NCBI GenBank assembly: GCA_963693365.1
Contig: CAVNZM010000016.1
Location: forward strand, 2,976,001 to 3,040,000
DNA from: Amoebidium appalachense
Lineage: Eukaryota > Ichthyosporea
Reading direction: 5' to 3'
DNA length: 64,000 bases
The notes below the pieces were generated by a model. It saw only the letters and a list, made by a program, of their open reading frames with translations, had not been told where the DNA came from and ran no database searches. Within the stretch, counting starts at the first letter, position 1. Every line of letters begins with the position of its first letter. The translations under genes were made by a program, and so were the position numbers. Below are positions 1 to 12,003 of the stretch, piece by piece.

Positions 1-432
1 TGGTCTTTGTGATCTAGGGGTTTTAGCCACTTGTAAAATTTTTTCATTGGTTGATGTGCAGCAAAAATTCCATTTTGGTAGATTTCATGGATTTGATAGG
101 TTTTAAGTCATTTCTTCATATTTCCATTGGCAAAAATGTGGGCCGCGCTATATAATGAGCTTGGGCGGCCCCAGGGAGGTCAGTTGCGGCGCTACTGAGC
201 GCGTTTAGGTCTCTTTAGTCCCAATTTTTTAGCTAAGTTTTTGCCCACCCACCACACCCTTTGCCTATTTAGGCACTAGGCTACGTTTTTTGAGCATGTT
301 TCTGTATGACATTTGTCATTCCTTTCATTGCTCCTGTGGTGCACACCTGTGCCTGCTTGTGAGATTGATCCACAGGCACCGGCTCATGTATCCCCTTGCT
401 GGGGTTGGTAAAGACGACGTTGGCATAAGAAT
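1..432 (+). repeat. A2-B2 terminal remnant of the YR retrotransposon family
   Basis: Bases 1 to about 245 match the distal part of the A repeat of the tyrosine-recombinase elements, including the GC-rich hairpin around TATAATGAG and the AGCTAAGTTTTTGC end. Bases 246-432 match the B repeat, ending in GGCATAAGAAT. The same A-then-B order follows the recombinase gene in copies C (12109-12806) and E1 (3632-2938). This is therefore the 3' end of a plus-strand copy whose body lies outside the window or was lost. Confidence 0.75.
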
Positions 433-1408
<976 letters not shown>

Positions 1409-1538
1409 ATGGCCCCTCCTCCTGCTCTGGTCGCCAAGGGGGCCGCTCTCCTCGAAAAGCTTTTGGAGATCTCTACCGATGCGGACGACTCAAGTCTCAA
1501 AAGTCTGGCCGTTTTGCAGTCCAACGCCCTCCCTTGGA
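1409..1538 (+). pseudogene. 5' fragment of the gag-like ORF
   Basis: It begins with the same MAPPPALVAKGAAL start as the gag-like genes at 8178(-), 20131(+) and 28277(-). After about 43 codons, just past NALPW, it breaks into an inverted B repeat. This looks like an internally deleted element whose 5' coding end was fused to the terminal repeat of another copy. Confidence 0.8.
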
Positions 1539-1740
1539 ACCGGTGCCTGTGGATCAATCTCACAAGCAGGCACAGGTGTGCTCCACAGGAGCAATCAAAA
1601 GAATGACAAATGTCAATCAGAAACATGCTCCAAAAACGTAGCCTAGTGCCTAAATAGGCAAAGGGTGTGGTGGGTGGGCAAAAACTTAGCTAAAAAATTG
1701 GGCCTAAAGAGACCTAAAGAGACCTAAACGCGCCTAAACG
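1539..1740 (-). repeat. Inverted B-A fragment
   Basis: The B repeat is in minus orientation from CCGGTGCCTGTGG and is joined to the start of an A repeat. The A part carries a short local duplication of AAAGAGACCT. It abuts a loose piece of gag. Confidence 0.75.
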
Positions 1741-1845
1741 CCTGGCCCCTTCCTACCTCAAGAGCACCTTGGCTGACCAGGCCTCGGTCACTGCGGTTGT
1801 CCACGCAGCGGATTGGGTCAGCTACCGCAAGAAACGGGAGGCTCT
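1741..1845 (+). pseudogene. Internal gag fragment
   Basis: It encodes LAPSYLKSTLADQASV and the following WVSYR segment, matching residues from the middle of the gag-like protein of copies A and B. It is cut off at both ends. Confidence 0.8.
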
Positions 1846-1859
1846 GCTGACTCTTTCGT

Positions 1860-2937
1860 CATCAGCAAACTTCCCCGTGGTATTGCCAATATTGTGAGGC
1901 TATTATCTATTGCCAATATCGTAAAAACACCAGATTAATACTGAAGTAATATCAATTATCCATTGCCAATGTATTGCGAGTAGAGATTTTCTGTGGTAGA
2001 GACGCTATAGAAGTGTAATAGAACTGTAATATTGACGTAATATCGGCATAATATTTTTATATTATTGTCATACCATGTCAGGTCTACCACCAAAAACTAT
2101 ATACCGTATGAGTAATGTACTGGCAATATCCCAAAATGCGTGTACGTGTACCTATTAACAATACAATTTCGATATTGTCAATGTACTTATTCGGATTATA
2201 CTATTGCTTGCGGAGTATTGTCAATACGTTATGAATATATAAAATGTAGGACAATTTTGTGTCAAATTAGGGTATTGTCCAACGTGGCAAAACTATTGCC
2301 AATATATTATGAATGTATTCTTCCTGACCATTTTGGGATATTGCCAATATACCCATATGTCCCATATGGCCGATACAAACATAATGTCGCTATTGGTTAT
2401 AGGGTTATGATATGATTTTGATAGGATCTCAATTCGGTTGAAATGTATTGCCAATGTATCCGTCACAATATCAAGACTATTATGCACCTATTATCAATAG
2501 GTAAAAGCAACCAAAAAATGGGGCGTGTATTTTATTGCCAATATATTGGTAAAATATTGGGGATGAAAGATCAGGTCACTTTACCTATGTAGTCGCAATA
2601 TTGTGAATGTATTGCCAACACATGTTCAACAAACATGTTCGGAATGTAGTCCTTGTATGCGCATGCGCAGTACATTGCTAATACCGTGGTATTAGGGTGG
2701 ACATATACTGACATTATGTAGATCATATCCTACCCATATCACATCCATATTAGTAGGACATAAACATGATATAGCAAGAAAACTTTTATCCTATTGCGAA
2801 TATCTAAGGCACAAGTGGTATTGGCAATGTCACGAATACATCTATAATACTGTCACCAATACGGACACAGCTAAGGACACCATATATTGGTTATAGTCTC
2901 AGTATATACTGCCAGTATGTTCGAATGCGAACAAATC
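1860..2937. repeat. AT-rich block built on ATTGCCAAT words
   Basis: About 1.1 kb of AT-rich, non-coding sequence in which ATTGCCAAT(AT) and its reverse complement recur irregularly, for example near 1893, 1918, 1960, 2294, 2340, 2447, 2533 and 2820 (inverted). Short look-alikes occur at 12810-12870 and 14590-14612, again next to ends of the YR elements. No protein or RNA gene is apparent. Confidence 0.6.
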
Positions 2938-3733
2938 ATTCTTATGCCAACGTCGTCTTTACCAGCCCCAGCAAGGGGATACATGAGCCGGTGCCTGTGG
3001 ATCAATCTCACAAGCAGGCACAGGTGTGCTCCACAGGAGCAATGAAAAGAATGACAAATGTCATACAGAAACATGCTCAAAAAACGTAGCCTAGTGCCTA
3101 AATAGGCAAAGGGTGTGTTGGGTGGGCAAAAACTTAGCTAAAAAATTGGGACTAAAGAGACCTAAACGCGCTCAGTAGCGCCGCAACTGACCTCCCTGGG
3201 GCCGCGCAAGCTCATTATAGAGCGCGGCCCACATTTTTGCCTATGGAAATATATGAAGAAATGACTTAGAACCTATCAAATCCATGAAATCTACCAAAAG
3301 AGAATTTTTGCTGCACAACAACCAATGAAACTTTTTCACAAGTGGCTAAAACCCCTAGATCACAAAGACCAAATCGATTGCCGCCCATTTCGGACTAGAT
3401 ATAACTCAAACTCATCAATATATCCATATGGCATATCCCACAGAATATAAAAACAGCTACAGCTCCCTAAATAAAAATGCTAGCAGCCTGAAACTTTGCA
3501 AACACATCAAACACACCATGGCCTACAACATTATACTACCACGAAGTTTACAGCACACTCGCAACAAACAATCTCACTCCAACGGGGCTATCTAATTCTC
3601 CTGCAAAGAAAACACGTTTACAAACTTAATATTCTTATGCCAACGTCGTCTTTACCAGCCCCAGCAAGGGGATACATGAGCCGGTGCCTGTGGATCAATC
3701 TCACAAGCAGGCACAGGTGTGCTCCACCACTCC
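2938..3733 (-). repeat. B1-A2-B2 terminal array of E1
   Basis: Two B repeats flank one A repeat. B carries a GTGCCTG/CAGGCAC inverted repeat and a CCCC-TTGCT-GGGG hairpin. B1 joins A2 through the sequence AAGAATATTAAG, and B2 ends in the same AAGAAT. B2 has about 90 bp more inner sequence than B1 because B1 begins directly after the recombinase stop codon. Confidence 0.8.
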
Positions 3734-4662
3734 CTACCTGGCACGGGAAGGAACGAACCATGCCGTGGGTGACTGACGCAGCGCTGCAGCCCGGGCAAGG
3801 AGCGACGCAGGCACGCGAATAGAAAGAACAAGAGACTGGCCGGCCTGCACATACCGGCGGAGGGAGGCATGCAATCTCCATCTACCACGCAGAGCAATCG
3901 TCTCTACTGAAACACCCCTGACATAGTCTCTCGAGGCACCACCATGGCGAAGACTGTGAAGATGGAATCCATACTCGTTGAGGCCGAGGGAGTCACATGC
4001 CGCTTGGAACTTGGCATGCAGAACATCATATGAGAAAGGAAACAGCCGCGCAGAAGGGGGGCGCCACGGAACCAGAAAGACAGGATGGCCAACAGGGACG
4101 GATCGGTGATGGGGACAAACTGATTTGGACCGGTCTTGGTGTCGGCCAGGCGGATGCCGCCTGTACCGGGTGGCATGTCGTGGGGAACGGGGTCGTCGGG
4201 CAAAATAAGATCCGCACGGGTGAGCATAAGCAGCTCACTGACACGAAAATAACACTCAAATCCAAGCAAAACAGCAATACCAAACAAGGGGCCAATTTTG
4301 GAATACAAATGATGGCCAATGACGAGGACCAATGAAAACGGAAGCGGGGGCGTGGTCTTTGCTGGAACAAGCCGGTTCCAGCCCTGCAGGCTCCGTTGGG
4401 CGGCCTGCAGGTGTGGACCCAGGCGTGGCATGAAATGCTTGATGCCGGCAGCTGTGTTGACACAGCGCTGACGCTGGCCACGCGATGGATCAATGGCATA
4501 ACACTCCTCAAAATACTCCACCAGGAGGTCGTCCAGTTCGGCGGGGGACTTGGTGTCGGTACCAGGGGGCAACCAATCCAGGAACTCAACAACAGCATCC
4601 CGGTAGGCCTTGAGGGTTGGGGGCTTTATGGCCTGGTCAGCCAGAAAACCGCGAGGGACCAT
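3734..4662 (-). pseudogene. Tyrosine recombinase of E1, frameshifted
   Basis: This is the recombinase expected to integrate a circular cDNA copy of the element. It starts at the ATG that overlaps the end of RT (MVPRGFLADQ). The first catalytic arginine lies in FRVSELLML. One base is missing from the C run in ...GGCGCCCC near 4056, so the open frame derails before the HxxR, W and Tyr boxes. Those boxes persist in another frame. The total of 929 bp fits a 310-codon gene minus one base. Confidence 0.85.
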
Positions 4663-6697
4663 CTGCAGGATTGTGGGCTGACGGCAGCCACACACAATAC
4701 AAACGAATGTCGAGGGCAAGCGTGTAGGCAGCCACCTGGCGGCATACACGGTTCAGGCGTCGGGATGCTGAACGACCCGACCCTTAGCAACAGGCCCAAG
4801 CAGCGCCGTCGAATCAAGGCCCCAAAGGTAGCGGGAGCCCCGGGCAGCCGTAGACCGACCTAATCGACGAAGCCCCAGGAGCAAGGCTTCTCCCTCCAGA
4901 ATGTTGATGTGGTCGGAGTGGCGCCAACGATGACTGATGTTGGTGGTCCACCGGCCACCAACAGCTGCCAGAATAGGTGCCGGGGGGGCGGACGGGCTTG
5001 GCTCGTGCACAGGACCGGACAGCTGGCTGTAGTGGCCACGCCGGTTGCAGTGAGGCAGCACTTCGCGGAGAAGCGTTGCTGGAAGCACCCGGGACACCAC
5101 TGCACCACCCAACAAGGAAGCATCAGTGCAGAATATGGTGCTAGCAAACCCAGAACGCAAATCACAACGCATCAAAGGGGCCAAAGCACACATCGCCTGA
5201 AGCTCCCACACCACGGGCGGGGGAAGGGGCTGTTCCCGACCCCCGAGCTGCTCCACAAAACTGTAGACGGCACTCAGAACCGACAAAAGCGGCCGCTGCA
5301 GCAGTGCCGCCCACACCCAACCACCAAGCAACTGCTGCAAACGGAGCTGCGTGACGACACCACGACGCAACACGGCCTGGGTTTCCGCCACCAGACGGCA
5401 CAAGGAAGCGCCAGACAGGCGCAATATCACAGAGCAATGCATTTCCAGGCCTAGCAGCACCATAGAGGACGACGAACCAGCAGCCACATCCTTCTTGACA
5501 TTGGAGGGAAGACAAGCCGGGCCGGTGACGCCATGGTACGATTCACGCTGACGATTGATGGGGGTGGCATCTGTGCCGACCCAGCCACAGTCGTACACAT
5601 ACAGGGCATGCTGCGTGGCCTCCACAGGCCGCGGCACTATCGCACAGAGGCGCTCAATGCGGGGCATTCCGGCTTGGTCAGCCAACTGCCCATGGACGCC
5701 TTGAGCCATAAGCACAGAATGCACCCAGCCCATGGGCACGGTCTTGAGGGCCGGGTACACAAGCCGGTCGGGCCCAGAAATGCCAACAGCCTCCGAAGAC
5801 ACAGGCGGCAATCCGAAGTACCGCCACAGCCACTCGGGGGCAAGAAGACGATGGAACTGGTTGTCCATGTCCGACTTGCCAAAATAGAGGCAATCGTCAG
5901 GCCCCAGCAACAGATCGGCAAAATCGGCAGGGTTGGGCAGGTGCACCTGGAGGGCAGGATGATCACAGGCAAAGAACAGGTTGCCACGGCGGCCGTCAAA
6001 AATGACGCGGGCTCTGGTGTCTTTGGGGACCCCAAACAGCCCATTGATGGCCAGTGGATTTTCCTTCGCCTCGAAATAGTGCACCATGCCGCAGTCTTGA
6101 AGCCGAAGAAGCAGGGGACCGTATTCCCCACTGGGAACGTGATGCGCCGGTCTGATGCGGCGCAGCTCTGCAGGCGTCGGCGGAACAGGCTTGAGAAGGC
6201 CTCCGTCGCTTGTAGCCAAAAACGGCTGGCAGCGTAGGAGACAAAAACTGCAACACGTCCACTGTGGCTCCAACCCCAGGGGGTGGCAAAGCGGCATTTG
6301 CCGCCGTGAGAGGTAGCCATCCTGTCAATACAGGGTAGGCCGCGGGGAACGCAGCCAAGACACTACTCGCAGGCTGAGCGTCGTAGACACCCACGCGTAT
6401 AGCATCGTAGCTGGCCCTAAGGACAAAGGTCCACAGGGCATGGTGGTGATTGTTCACCATCCGGGTCGGGAATGGGCAAGGGCCGCCTGCCCAGAGCTCG
6501 TTGAGGGCACCAAGACAACGGTTAGCCAAGGTAACCCCCTTCAGGCGGTGAGAGAGACGTTGCCGACGGCGTTGACTCCGTAGACGGGCTTGTCCAGAAC
6601 GGTCCGGCACAGGAATGGCCGGAACAGGAAACAAATCAGAGGCGGCAAAGACATGACGTGGCATAGCTGTGGAATCCTTAGAAAAATTAGGGGGCAT
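4637..6697 (-). pseudogene. Reverse transcriptase/RNase H of E1, inactivated
   Basis: The RT would copy element RNA and the RNase H would remove the template. From the N-terminus: an Arg-rich leader (MPPNFSKDSTAMPRH), an RT domain with SDMDNQFHRLL (box A) and the box C motif, then RNase H motifs FCTDASLLGG, LEGEALLLGL and LDSTALL. Three lesions are visible. An extra base near 6230 shifts the N-terminal frame. The usual YVDD reads YVYD near 5600, losing a catalytic Asp. A small insertion near 4790 truncates the C-terminus before the final RNase H Asp. Confidence 0.88.
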
Positions 6698-6774
6698 ATT
6701 TAATCAAGGGCACGTGGCAGGAAGCCACAAGAAAAGAATATACAGAACCGCGTGCCGAACCCCCAAAGGGCCGT

Positions 6775-8178
6775 CTAGGCCCTGTGCCCACCGGTCCCCG
6801 GAGGGGTCGATGGACCGGCTCCGGATGGGCCACTGCCGGGACCGCGCCGAGCCCGGGTGACTTCGGCGAGGGTCTTGGCTTGACGAACAGCCCGGGTGGC
6901 CAAGGCAGGGGGCAGGGGCAGGCTGCGCGCAGGGAGCTCTTCAAACTGCTCTGCAACAGCCCAGTCCCCGTTGGACTGATCAGCAGTCTGCACAGCCAGC
7001 AGACGGCGCACACCAACTTCCACAGCAGGTGACTCCTTGCGGGCCTTAGAATCGGCGGCCAGCAGCAGATCCAGCATACGGGCAAGCGTCAGAGCCTCCC
7101 GTTTGTTGCGGTAGCTGACCCAATCCGCCGCGTGGACAGCCGCATTGACCGAGGCCTGGTCAGCCAAGATGCTCTTGAGGTAGGAAGGGGCCATATGTTC
7201 TTTGACGCGCAAGTTGACTTTGGCGCCGCTGGAGAGCAGATAACGGCTGGGGTTGGGTTTGGAACGGCCAGAGGAACGACGGCTGCGAGAGGAACGACCG
7301 TAGCCACTGCTGCTGGAATCAGAATCCTCATTCGACGATGGGGTGTCTTCACTGCCGGTGTCGTACGCATAGACAGGCTCCTTGCCCTTTGCCCGCGCAG
7401 ACAGCTCCCGTGTCAGAGCTCCCGTTTGTTGCGGTAGCTGACCCAATCCGCCGCGTGGACAGCCGCAGTGACCGAGGCCTGGTCAGCCAAGGTGCTCTTG
7501 AGGTAGGAAGGGGCCAGACGTTCTTTGACGCGCAGGTTTGGCGCCGCTGGAGAGCAGATAACGGCTTTGGCGCCGCTGGAGAGCAGATAACGGCTGGGGT
7601 TGGGTTTGGAACGGCCAGAGGAACGATGGCTGCGAGAGGAACGACCGTAGCCACTGCTGCTGGATGAAGAATCCTCATTCGAAGATGGGGTGTCTTCGCT
7701 GCCCGTGTCAGACACATAGACAGGCTCCTTGCCCTTTTGCCCGCGCAGACAGCGTGCCCAGCAGGCCGCCGGCAGAGGGCTTCTTGTGGTGACCAGACTG
7801 GGCAACAGAGAGGGCTTGCAATTGGGCAGAAAGCGCCTGCAGCTGCTCTTGGATGTCTACACCGTCAGAACGCCGCTGCGGAGAAGGCGACCCAGGTGGG
7901 GGGGAGGCACGGCCGCTGCGAGGAGTGCGACAGAGCAAGTGCAGCTGGTCGGTGACTTTCCAACCGACCATCTCAGGGTCATCAAAAGCCACCGAGCGCG
8001 CCTTGAGGGCTGAAACCACACTGTTGACGGTTTCTGCCGGCAGGCTGTTCCAGGGGAGGGCGTTGGACTGCAAAACGGCCAGACTTTTGAGGCTTGCGTC
8101 GTCCGCATCGGTAGAGATCTCCAAAAGCTTTTCGAGGAGAGCGGCCCCCTTGGCGACCAGAGCAGGAGGAGGGGCCAT
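6775..8178 (-). pseudogene. gag-like ORF of E1 with internal duplication
   Basis: The N-terminus is MAPPPALVAKGAALLEKLL and the C-terminus is GTGGHRA, as in copies A and B. The middle is polar and Ser-rich, ending in RYLLSSGAK. About 320 bp are duplicated head to tail (roughly 7089-7400 and 7425-7740). A further 32-bp repeat of the GAK-coding segment lies at 7540-7600. The frame is broken at the duplication joint. There is no zinc knuckle. Calling it gag rests on its position before RT, not on a domain. Confidence 0.75.
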
Positions 8179-8578
8179 TGCAATGCTCACAAACCAGACT
8201 AGAGCACGAAAACTTGAAAACGAAGACGGGAAAATGCAAAAACGTGGGAAAACCGACACCGCAAAAAACGTCCGAAAACCAGCTAAAACGCAACGGCGCG
8301 CACGCAAAACTCTTACCAGATGATGCCGAAGCTAAGCGCGCGCTCGTGGGCAAAAAAAACTAGAGAAAAAACGAACAAGAGCGCGAAAAACGGGGACTAG
8401 AGTTGCAAAAACTTAGCTAAAAAATTGGGCCTAAAGAGACCTAAACGCGCTCAGTAGCGCCGCAACTGACCTCCCTGGGGCCGCGCATGCTCATTATAGA
8501 GCGCGGCCCACATTTTTGCCTATGGAAATATGAAGAAATGACTTAGAACCTATCAAATCCATGAAATCTACCAAAATG
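8179..8578 (-). repeat. A1 repeat and leader of E1
   Basis: The leader contains long T-rich runs on the coding strand, preceded by the A repeat with the GGGCCGCGC...GCGCGGCCC hairpin. It is truncated at 8578 against the A1 repeat of copy C. Confidence 0.8.
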
Positions 8579-8583
8579 GTCCC

Positions 8584-9063
8584 GTGTTTTCTTTGCAGGA
8601 GAATTAGATAGCCCCGTTGGAGTGAAATTGTGTGTTGCGAGTGTGCTGTAAACTTCGTGGTAGTATAATGCTGTAGGCCATGGTGTGTTTGATGTGTGTG
8701 CAAAGTTTCAGGCTGCTAGCATTTTTCTTTAGGGAGCTGTAGCTGTTTTTATGTTCTGTGGGATATGCCATATGGATATATTGATGAGTTTGAGTTATAT
8801 CTAGTCCGAAAGGGGCGGCAATCGATTTGGTCTTTATGATCTAGGGGTTTTAGCCACTTGTGAAAATTTTTCATTGGTTGATGTGCAGCAAAAATTCCAT
8901 TTTGGTAGATTTCATGGATTTGATAGGTTCTAAGTCATTTCTTCATATTTCCATAGGCAAAAATGTGGGCCGCGCTCTATAATGAGCTTGCGCGGCCCCA
9001 GGGAGGTCAGTTGCGGCGCTACTGAGCGCGTTTAGGTCTCCTTAGGCCCAATTTTTTAGCTAA
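8584..9063 (+). repeat. A1 repeat of copy C
   Basis: It carries an inverted CCAAT motif at about 8870 (CATTGGTTG). A perfect 9-bp inverted repeat GGGCCGCGC (8967-8975) / GCGCGGCCC (8990-8998) brackets TCTATAATGAGCTT. As the element's 5' repeat this is the likely promoter region. Confidence 0.75.
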
Positions 9064-9219
9064 GGCTCGGCGCGGTCCCGGCAGTGGCCCATCCGGAGCC
9101 GGTCCATCGACCCCTCTGGGGACCGGTGGGCACAGGGCCTAAACGACCCTTTGGGGGTTCCGCACGCGGTTCTGTATATTATTTTCTTGTGGCTTCCTGC
9201 CACGTGCCCTTGATTAAAT

Positions 9220-11100
9220 ATGCCCCCTAATTTTTCTAAGGATTCCACAGCTATGCCACGTCATGTCTTTGCCGCCTCTGATTTGTTTCCTGTTCCGGCC
9301 ATTCCTGTGCCGGACCGTTCTGGACAAGCCCGTCTACGGAGTCAACGCCGTCGGCAACGTCTGTCTCACCGCCTGAAGGGGGTAGACTTGGCCTTCCCCG
9401 CGGCCTACCCTGTATTGACAGGATGGCTACCTCTCACGGCGGCAAATGCCGCTTTGCCACCCCCTGGGGTTGGAGCCACAGTTGACGTGTTGCAGTTTTT
9501 GTCTCCTACGCTGCAGCCGTTTTTGGCCAACTGCGACGGCGGCCTTCTCAAGCCTGTTCCGCCGACGCCTGCAGAGCTGCGCCACATCCGACCGGCGCAT
9601 CACGTTCCCAGTGGGGAATACGGTCCCCTGCTTCTTCGGCTTTAAGACTGCGGCATGGTGCACTATTTCGAGGCGAAGGAAAAACCACTGGCCATCAATG
9701 GGCTGTTTGGGGTCCCCAAAGACACCAGAACCCGCGTCATTTTTGACGGCCGCCGTGGCAACCTGTTCTTTGCCCGTGATCATCCTGCCCTCAAAGTGCA
9801 CCTGCCCAACCCTGCCGACTTTGCCGATCTGTTGCTGGGGCCTGAGGATTGCCTCTATTTTGGCAAGTCGGACATGGACAACCAGTTCCATCGTCTTCTT
9901 GCCCCCGAGTGGCTGTGGCGGTACTTCGGATTGCCGCCTGTGTCTTCGGAGGCTGTTGGCATTTCTGGGCCCGACCGGCTTGTGTACCTGGCCCTCAAGA
10001 CCGTGCCCATGGGCTGGGTGCATTCTGTGCTTGTGGCTCAAGACGTCCATGGGCAGTTGGCTGACCGAGCCGGCATGCCCCGCATTGAGCGCCTCTGTGC
10101 GATAGTGCCGCGGCCTGTGGAGGCCACGCAGCATGCCCTGTATGTGGACGACTGTGGCTGGGTCGGCACAGATGCCACCGCCATCAATCGTCAGCGTGAA
10201 TCGTATCATGGCGTCACCGGCCCGGCTGGTCTTCCCTCCAATGTCAAGAAGGATGTGGCTGCTGGTTCGTCGTCCTCTATGGTGCTGCTAGGCCTGGAAA
10301 TGCATCGCTCTGGGATATTGCGCCCGTCTGGCGCTTCCTTGTGCCATCTGGTGGCGGAAACCCAGGCCGTGTTGCGTCGTGGTGTCGTCACGCAGCTCCG
10401 TTTGCAGCAGTTGCTTGGTGGTTGGGTGTGGGCGGCACTGCTGCAGCGGCCGCTTTTGTCGGTTCTGAGTGCCGTCTACAGTTTTGTGGAGCAGCTCGGG
10501 GGTCGGGAACAGCCCCTTCCCCCGCCCGTGGTGTGGGAGCTTCAGGCGATGTGTGCTTTGGCCCCTTTGATGCGTTGTGATTTGCGTTCTGGGTTTGCTA
10601 GCACCATGTTCTGCACTGATGCTTCCTTGTTGGGTGGTGCAGTGGTGTCCCGGGTGCTTCCAGCAACGCTTCTCCGCGAAGTGCTGCCTCACTGCAACCG
10701 GCGTGGCCACTACAGCCAGCTGTCTGGTCCTGTGCACGAGCCAAGCCCGTCCGCCCCCCCGGCACCTATCCTGGCAGCTGTTGGTGACCGGTGGACCACC
10801 AACATCAGTCATCGTTGGCGCCACTCCGACCACATCAACATTCTGGAGGGAGAAGCCTTGCTCCTGGGGCTTCGTCGATTAGGTCGGTCTACGGCTGCCC
10901 GGGGCTCCCGCTACCTTTGGGGCCTTGATTCGACGGCGCTGCTTGGGGCTTTTGCTGAGGGTCGTTCAGCATTCCGACGCCTTAACCGTGTATGCCGCCA
11001 GGTGGCTGCCTACACGCTTGCCCTCGACATTCGTTTGTATTGTGTGTGGCTGCCGTCAGCCCACAATCCTGTAGATGGTCCCTCGCGGTTTTCTGGCTGA
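9220..11100 (+). pseudogene. RT/RNase H of copy C, one stop and one deletion
   Basis: Relative to E1, about 210 bp are lost after SHRLKGV, and a CAA-to-TAA change makes a stop at 9643-9645. Downstream the frame stays open for 481 codons. It retains RT box A (SDMDNQFHRLL), YVDD at about 10144, and all RNase H landmarks: TDAS, LEGEALLLGL, LDSTALL and the C-terminal SAHNPVDGPSR. It is the cleanest catalytic domain in the window apart from copy A. A protein from an internal start is possible but unproven. Confidence 0.88.
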
Positions 11101-12003
11101 CCAGGCCATAAAGCCCCCAACCCTCAAGGCCTACCGGGATGCTGTTGTTGAGTTCCTGGATTGGTTGCCCCCTGGCACCGACACCAAGTCCCCCGCCGAA
11201 CTGGACGACCTCCTGGTGGAGTATTTTGAGGAGTGTTATGCCATTGATCCATCGCGTGGCCAGCGTCAGCGCTGTGTCAACACAGCTGCCGGCATCAAGC
11301 ATTTCATGCCACGCCTGGGTCCACACCTGCAGGCCGCCCAACGGAGCCTGCAGGGCTGGAACCGGCTTGTTCCAGCAAAGACCACGCCCCCGCTTCCGTT
11401 TTCATTGGTCCTCGTCATTGACCATCATTTGTATTCCAAAATTGGCCCCTTGTTTGGTATTGCTGTTTTGCTTGGATTTGAGTGTTATTTTCGTGTCAGT
11501 GAGCTGCTTATGCTCACCCGTGCGGATCTTATTTTGCCCGACGACCCCGTTCCCCACGACATGCCACCCGGTACAGGCGGCATCCGCCTGGCCGACACCA
11601 AGACCGGTCCAAATCAGTTTGTCCCCATCACCGATCCGTCCCTGGTGGTCATCATGTCTTTCTGGTTCCGTGGCGCCCCCCCTTCTGCGCGGCTGTTTCC
11701 TTTCTCGTATGATGTTCTGCGTGCAAGTTCCAAGCGGCATGTGACTCCCTCGGCCTCAACGAATATGGGTTCCATCTTCACAGTCTTCGCCATGGTGGTG
11801 CCTCGAGAGACTATGTCAGGGGTGTTTCAGTAGAGACGATTGCTCTGCGTGGTCGATGGAGATCGCATGCCTCCCTCAGCGGGTATGTGCAGGCCGGCCA
11901 GTCTCTTGTTCTTTCTATTCGCGTGCCTGCGTCACTTCTTGCCCGGGCTGCAGCGCTGCGTCAGTCACCCACGGCATGGTTCGTTCCTTCCCGTGCCAGG
12001 TAG
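11075..12003 (+). pseudogene. Tyrosine recombinase of copy C, frameshifted
   Basis: The ATG overlaps the last 26 bases of RT in another frame. FRVSELLML is intact. One C is missing near 11730 (GTGCAAGTTCC where the other copies have GTGCCAAG), which ends the open frame at 11833. HSLRHGG-like, RGRW and RRYV sequences remain out of frame up to the TAG at 12001-12003. The length of 929 bp equals the intact copy B gene minus one base. Confidence 0.87.

Larger units (their letters stand above)
2938..8578 (-). mobile_element. YR retrotransposon copy E1 (degenerate)
   Basis: In minus-strand order this copy has A1 (8578-8179 with leader), a gag-like ORF (8178-6775), RT/RNase H (6697-4637), a tyrosine recombinase (4662-3734), B1 (about 3733-3632), A2 (about 3632-3128) and B2 (about 3127-2938). 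It is one of the two most complete examples of the A1-ORFs-B1-A2-B2 split-direct-repeat plan. Its A1 is truncated at 8578, where it abuts copy C in opposite orientation. Frameshifts and a changed RT catalytic residue make it a dead copy. Confidence 0.85.

Noticed and set aside
5533-6237. Antisense frames of 180-260 codons opposite each RT copy (also near 9427, 21648 and 25956)
   Set aside because: They exist in every copy only because the GC-rich RT gene leaves the complementary frame open. There is no recognisable domain, and the RT motifs lie on the other strand.
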